Positions 55,196-55,789 of a DNA stretch of 55,789 nucleotides are shown piece after piece. How positions within the stretch are numbered: the first letter of the stretch is position 1; every line of letters starts with the position of its first letter. This stretch comes from a virus. The notes below the pieces were generated by a model. The model had not been told where the DNA came from. It saw only the letters and a list, made by a program, of their open reading frames with translations, and made no database searches. Location of the stretch: positions 1 through 55,789 of IMG/VR virus record IMGVR_UViG_3300024259_000042; one strand, given 5' to 3'. The position numbers were made by a program, and so were the translations under genes.

Positions 55196-55789
55196 ATGAA
55201 AAAAATTCTTAAATATATTTTAATGATTACATTATGCTTATGTATGTATTCCATAGCAAATGCTGAAATAAAATATAAAGGAGTGATTTATCCACAAAAT
55301 GCAACCAATGGATATTTCTTGTATTACACTACTGCTGGTGGATTGGTTAATAGTCCTTTAAGTAGTGATGGGGTGAATGTTACTAATACTGGAACCTTTA
55401 CAAGCGGAACCTTAACCATTGGAAGTGGAAGCATTACAGATAGTTCAGGTAACATAACCTTTGTAAATGAGAATTTGGTGACTACTGGAACATTGGGTGC
55501 TGGTGCTTCAACACTTGGAGTAATCACGGAGAGTGGTAATGCGGTTCCTAATGCAACTGATGGACTGGACTTCTTTGCTGCTACCACAAGTGCTGAATTA
55601 TATGGGGTATTGAGTGATGAAACTGGAACGGGAGTTGCTGTGTTTGGAACTGCTCCTACATTCACTACTAAGATTACAACCCCTGAAGTTGAAAATACTG
55701 GTGCTGTTGTAATTGACAGTACGGGAGCGGGTGTAAATGTCACGACCCATAGTGATGCTACGGATGATTTCACGGTGAATACAACTGCT
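55196..55789 (+). CDS. Secreted fibre-like protein (partial, runs off the window)
   Basis: 198 codons visible, no stop before the end. MKKILKYILMITLCLCMYSIANA is a signal peptide (cleavage after ANA). The mature part is beta-repeat-like: ATNGYFLYYTTAGG, TGTFTSGTLTIGSGSITDSSGN, TTGTLGAGASTLGVITESG, VENTGAVVIDSTGAGVNVTTHS. This is the style of phage fibre shafts, yet fibres are not normally exported, so either the protein acts on the host surface or the signal is a chance hydrophobic start. AGGAG lies well before the ATG. Confidence 0.7.
   Translation, partial: MKKILKYILMITLCLCMYSIANAEIKYKGVIYPQNATNGYFLYYTTAGGLVNSPLSSDGVNVTNTGTFTSGTLTIGSGSITDSSGNITFVNENLVTTGTLGAGASTLGVITESGNAVPNATDGLDFFAATTSAELYGVLSDETGTGVAVFGTAPTFTTKITTPEVENTGAVVIDSTGAGVNVTTHSDATDDFTVNTTA

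Overview
The window is an AT-rich stretch of a large, T4-like tailed-phage genome (Caudoviricetes, probably a myovirus). Evidence is a T4-type replication and recombination set (UvsW helicase, a UvsY-sized partner, gp41/DnaB-type helicase, family B DNA polymerase, dUTPase), a gp4-like head-completion protein, T4-type late promoters (TATAAATA), four homing endonucleases and long modular fibre genes. Genes are packed tightly, often with ATGA or TAATG overlaps. No stretch longer than 300 bases lacks a gene, and I saw no tRNA gene or CRISPR array. A phage protein with a PEP-CTERM sorting tail (8471-8959) suggests a Gram-negative host with an exosortase system.

Layout. 85-1179: GH108 lysozyme and two small genes, closed by a strong terminator. 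1274-11408 (+): a run of proteins that mostly begin with a variant of MRLQxYINE. 11403-14871 (-): UvsW, UvsY-like and a possible U32-like protein, with a GIY-YIG endonuclease wedged between the first two. 14895-14956: two back-to-back extended -10 promoters. 14984-25416 (+): helicase, dUTPase, a NADAR / DUF4338 (DruA-like) / PD-(D/E)XK accessory cluster, DNA polymerase, ClpP-like protease and a membrane-anchored transglycosylase. 25476-41557 (-): more MRLQxYINE-type proteins, a series of virion surface or structural proteins, an HNH endonuclease, and a PAS plus response-regulator pair. 41592-41635: divergent late promoters. 41651-55789 (+): head completion, GIY-YIG endonuclease, a holin-like protein, then three paralogous long fibre genes with two assembly-type partners, running off the end in a secreted fibre-like protein.

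The most interesting system is the leader shared by about two dozen otherwise unrelated proteins. It ends in hydrophobic-x-Glu at residue 9-14, the same layout as the T4 capsid-targeting sequence (MKTYQEFIAE in IPIII, MELITE in Alt, from memory), which the gp21 prohead protease cuts. I infer that these proteins are packed into the head, trimmed and injected with the DNA. The set includes a CCA-adding-type nucleotidyltransferase with HD domain, an amidoligase, a zincin metallopeptidase, a DHH phosphoesterase, a ParB/Srx-fold protein, a HAD phosphatase, a WxDGxW-repeat protein, a very basic DNA-binding-like peptide, and two expanded paralogous families called A and B below. If correct, this is an unusually large injected-effector arsenal. 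The packaging step is inference; the shared leader is visible in the sequence.
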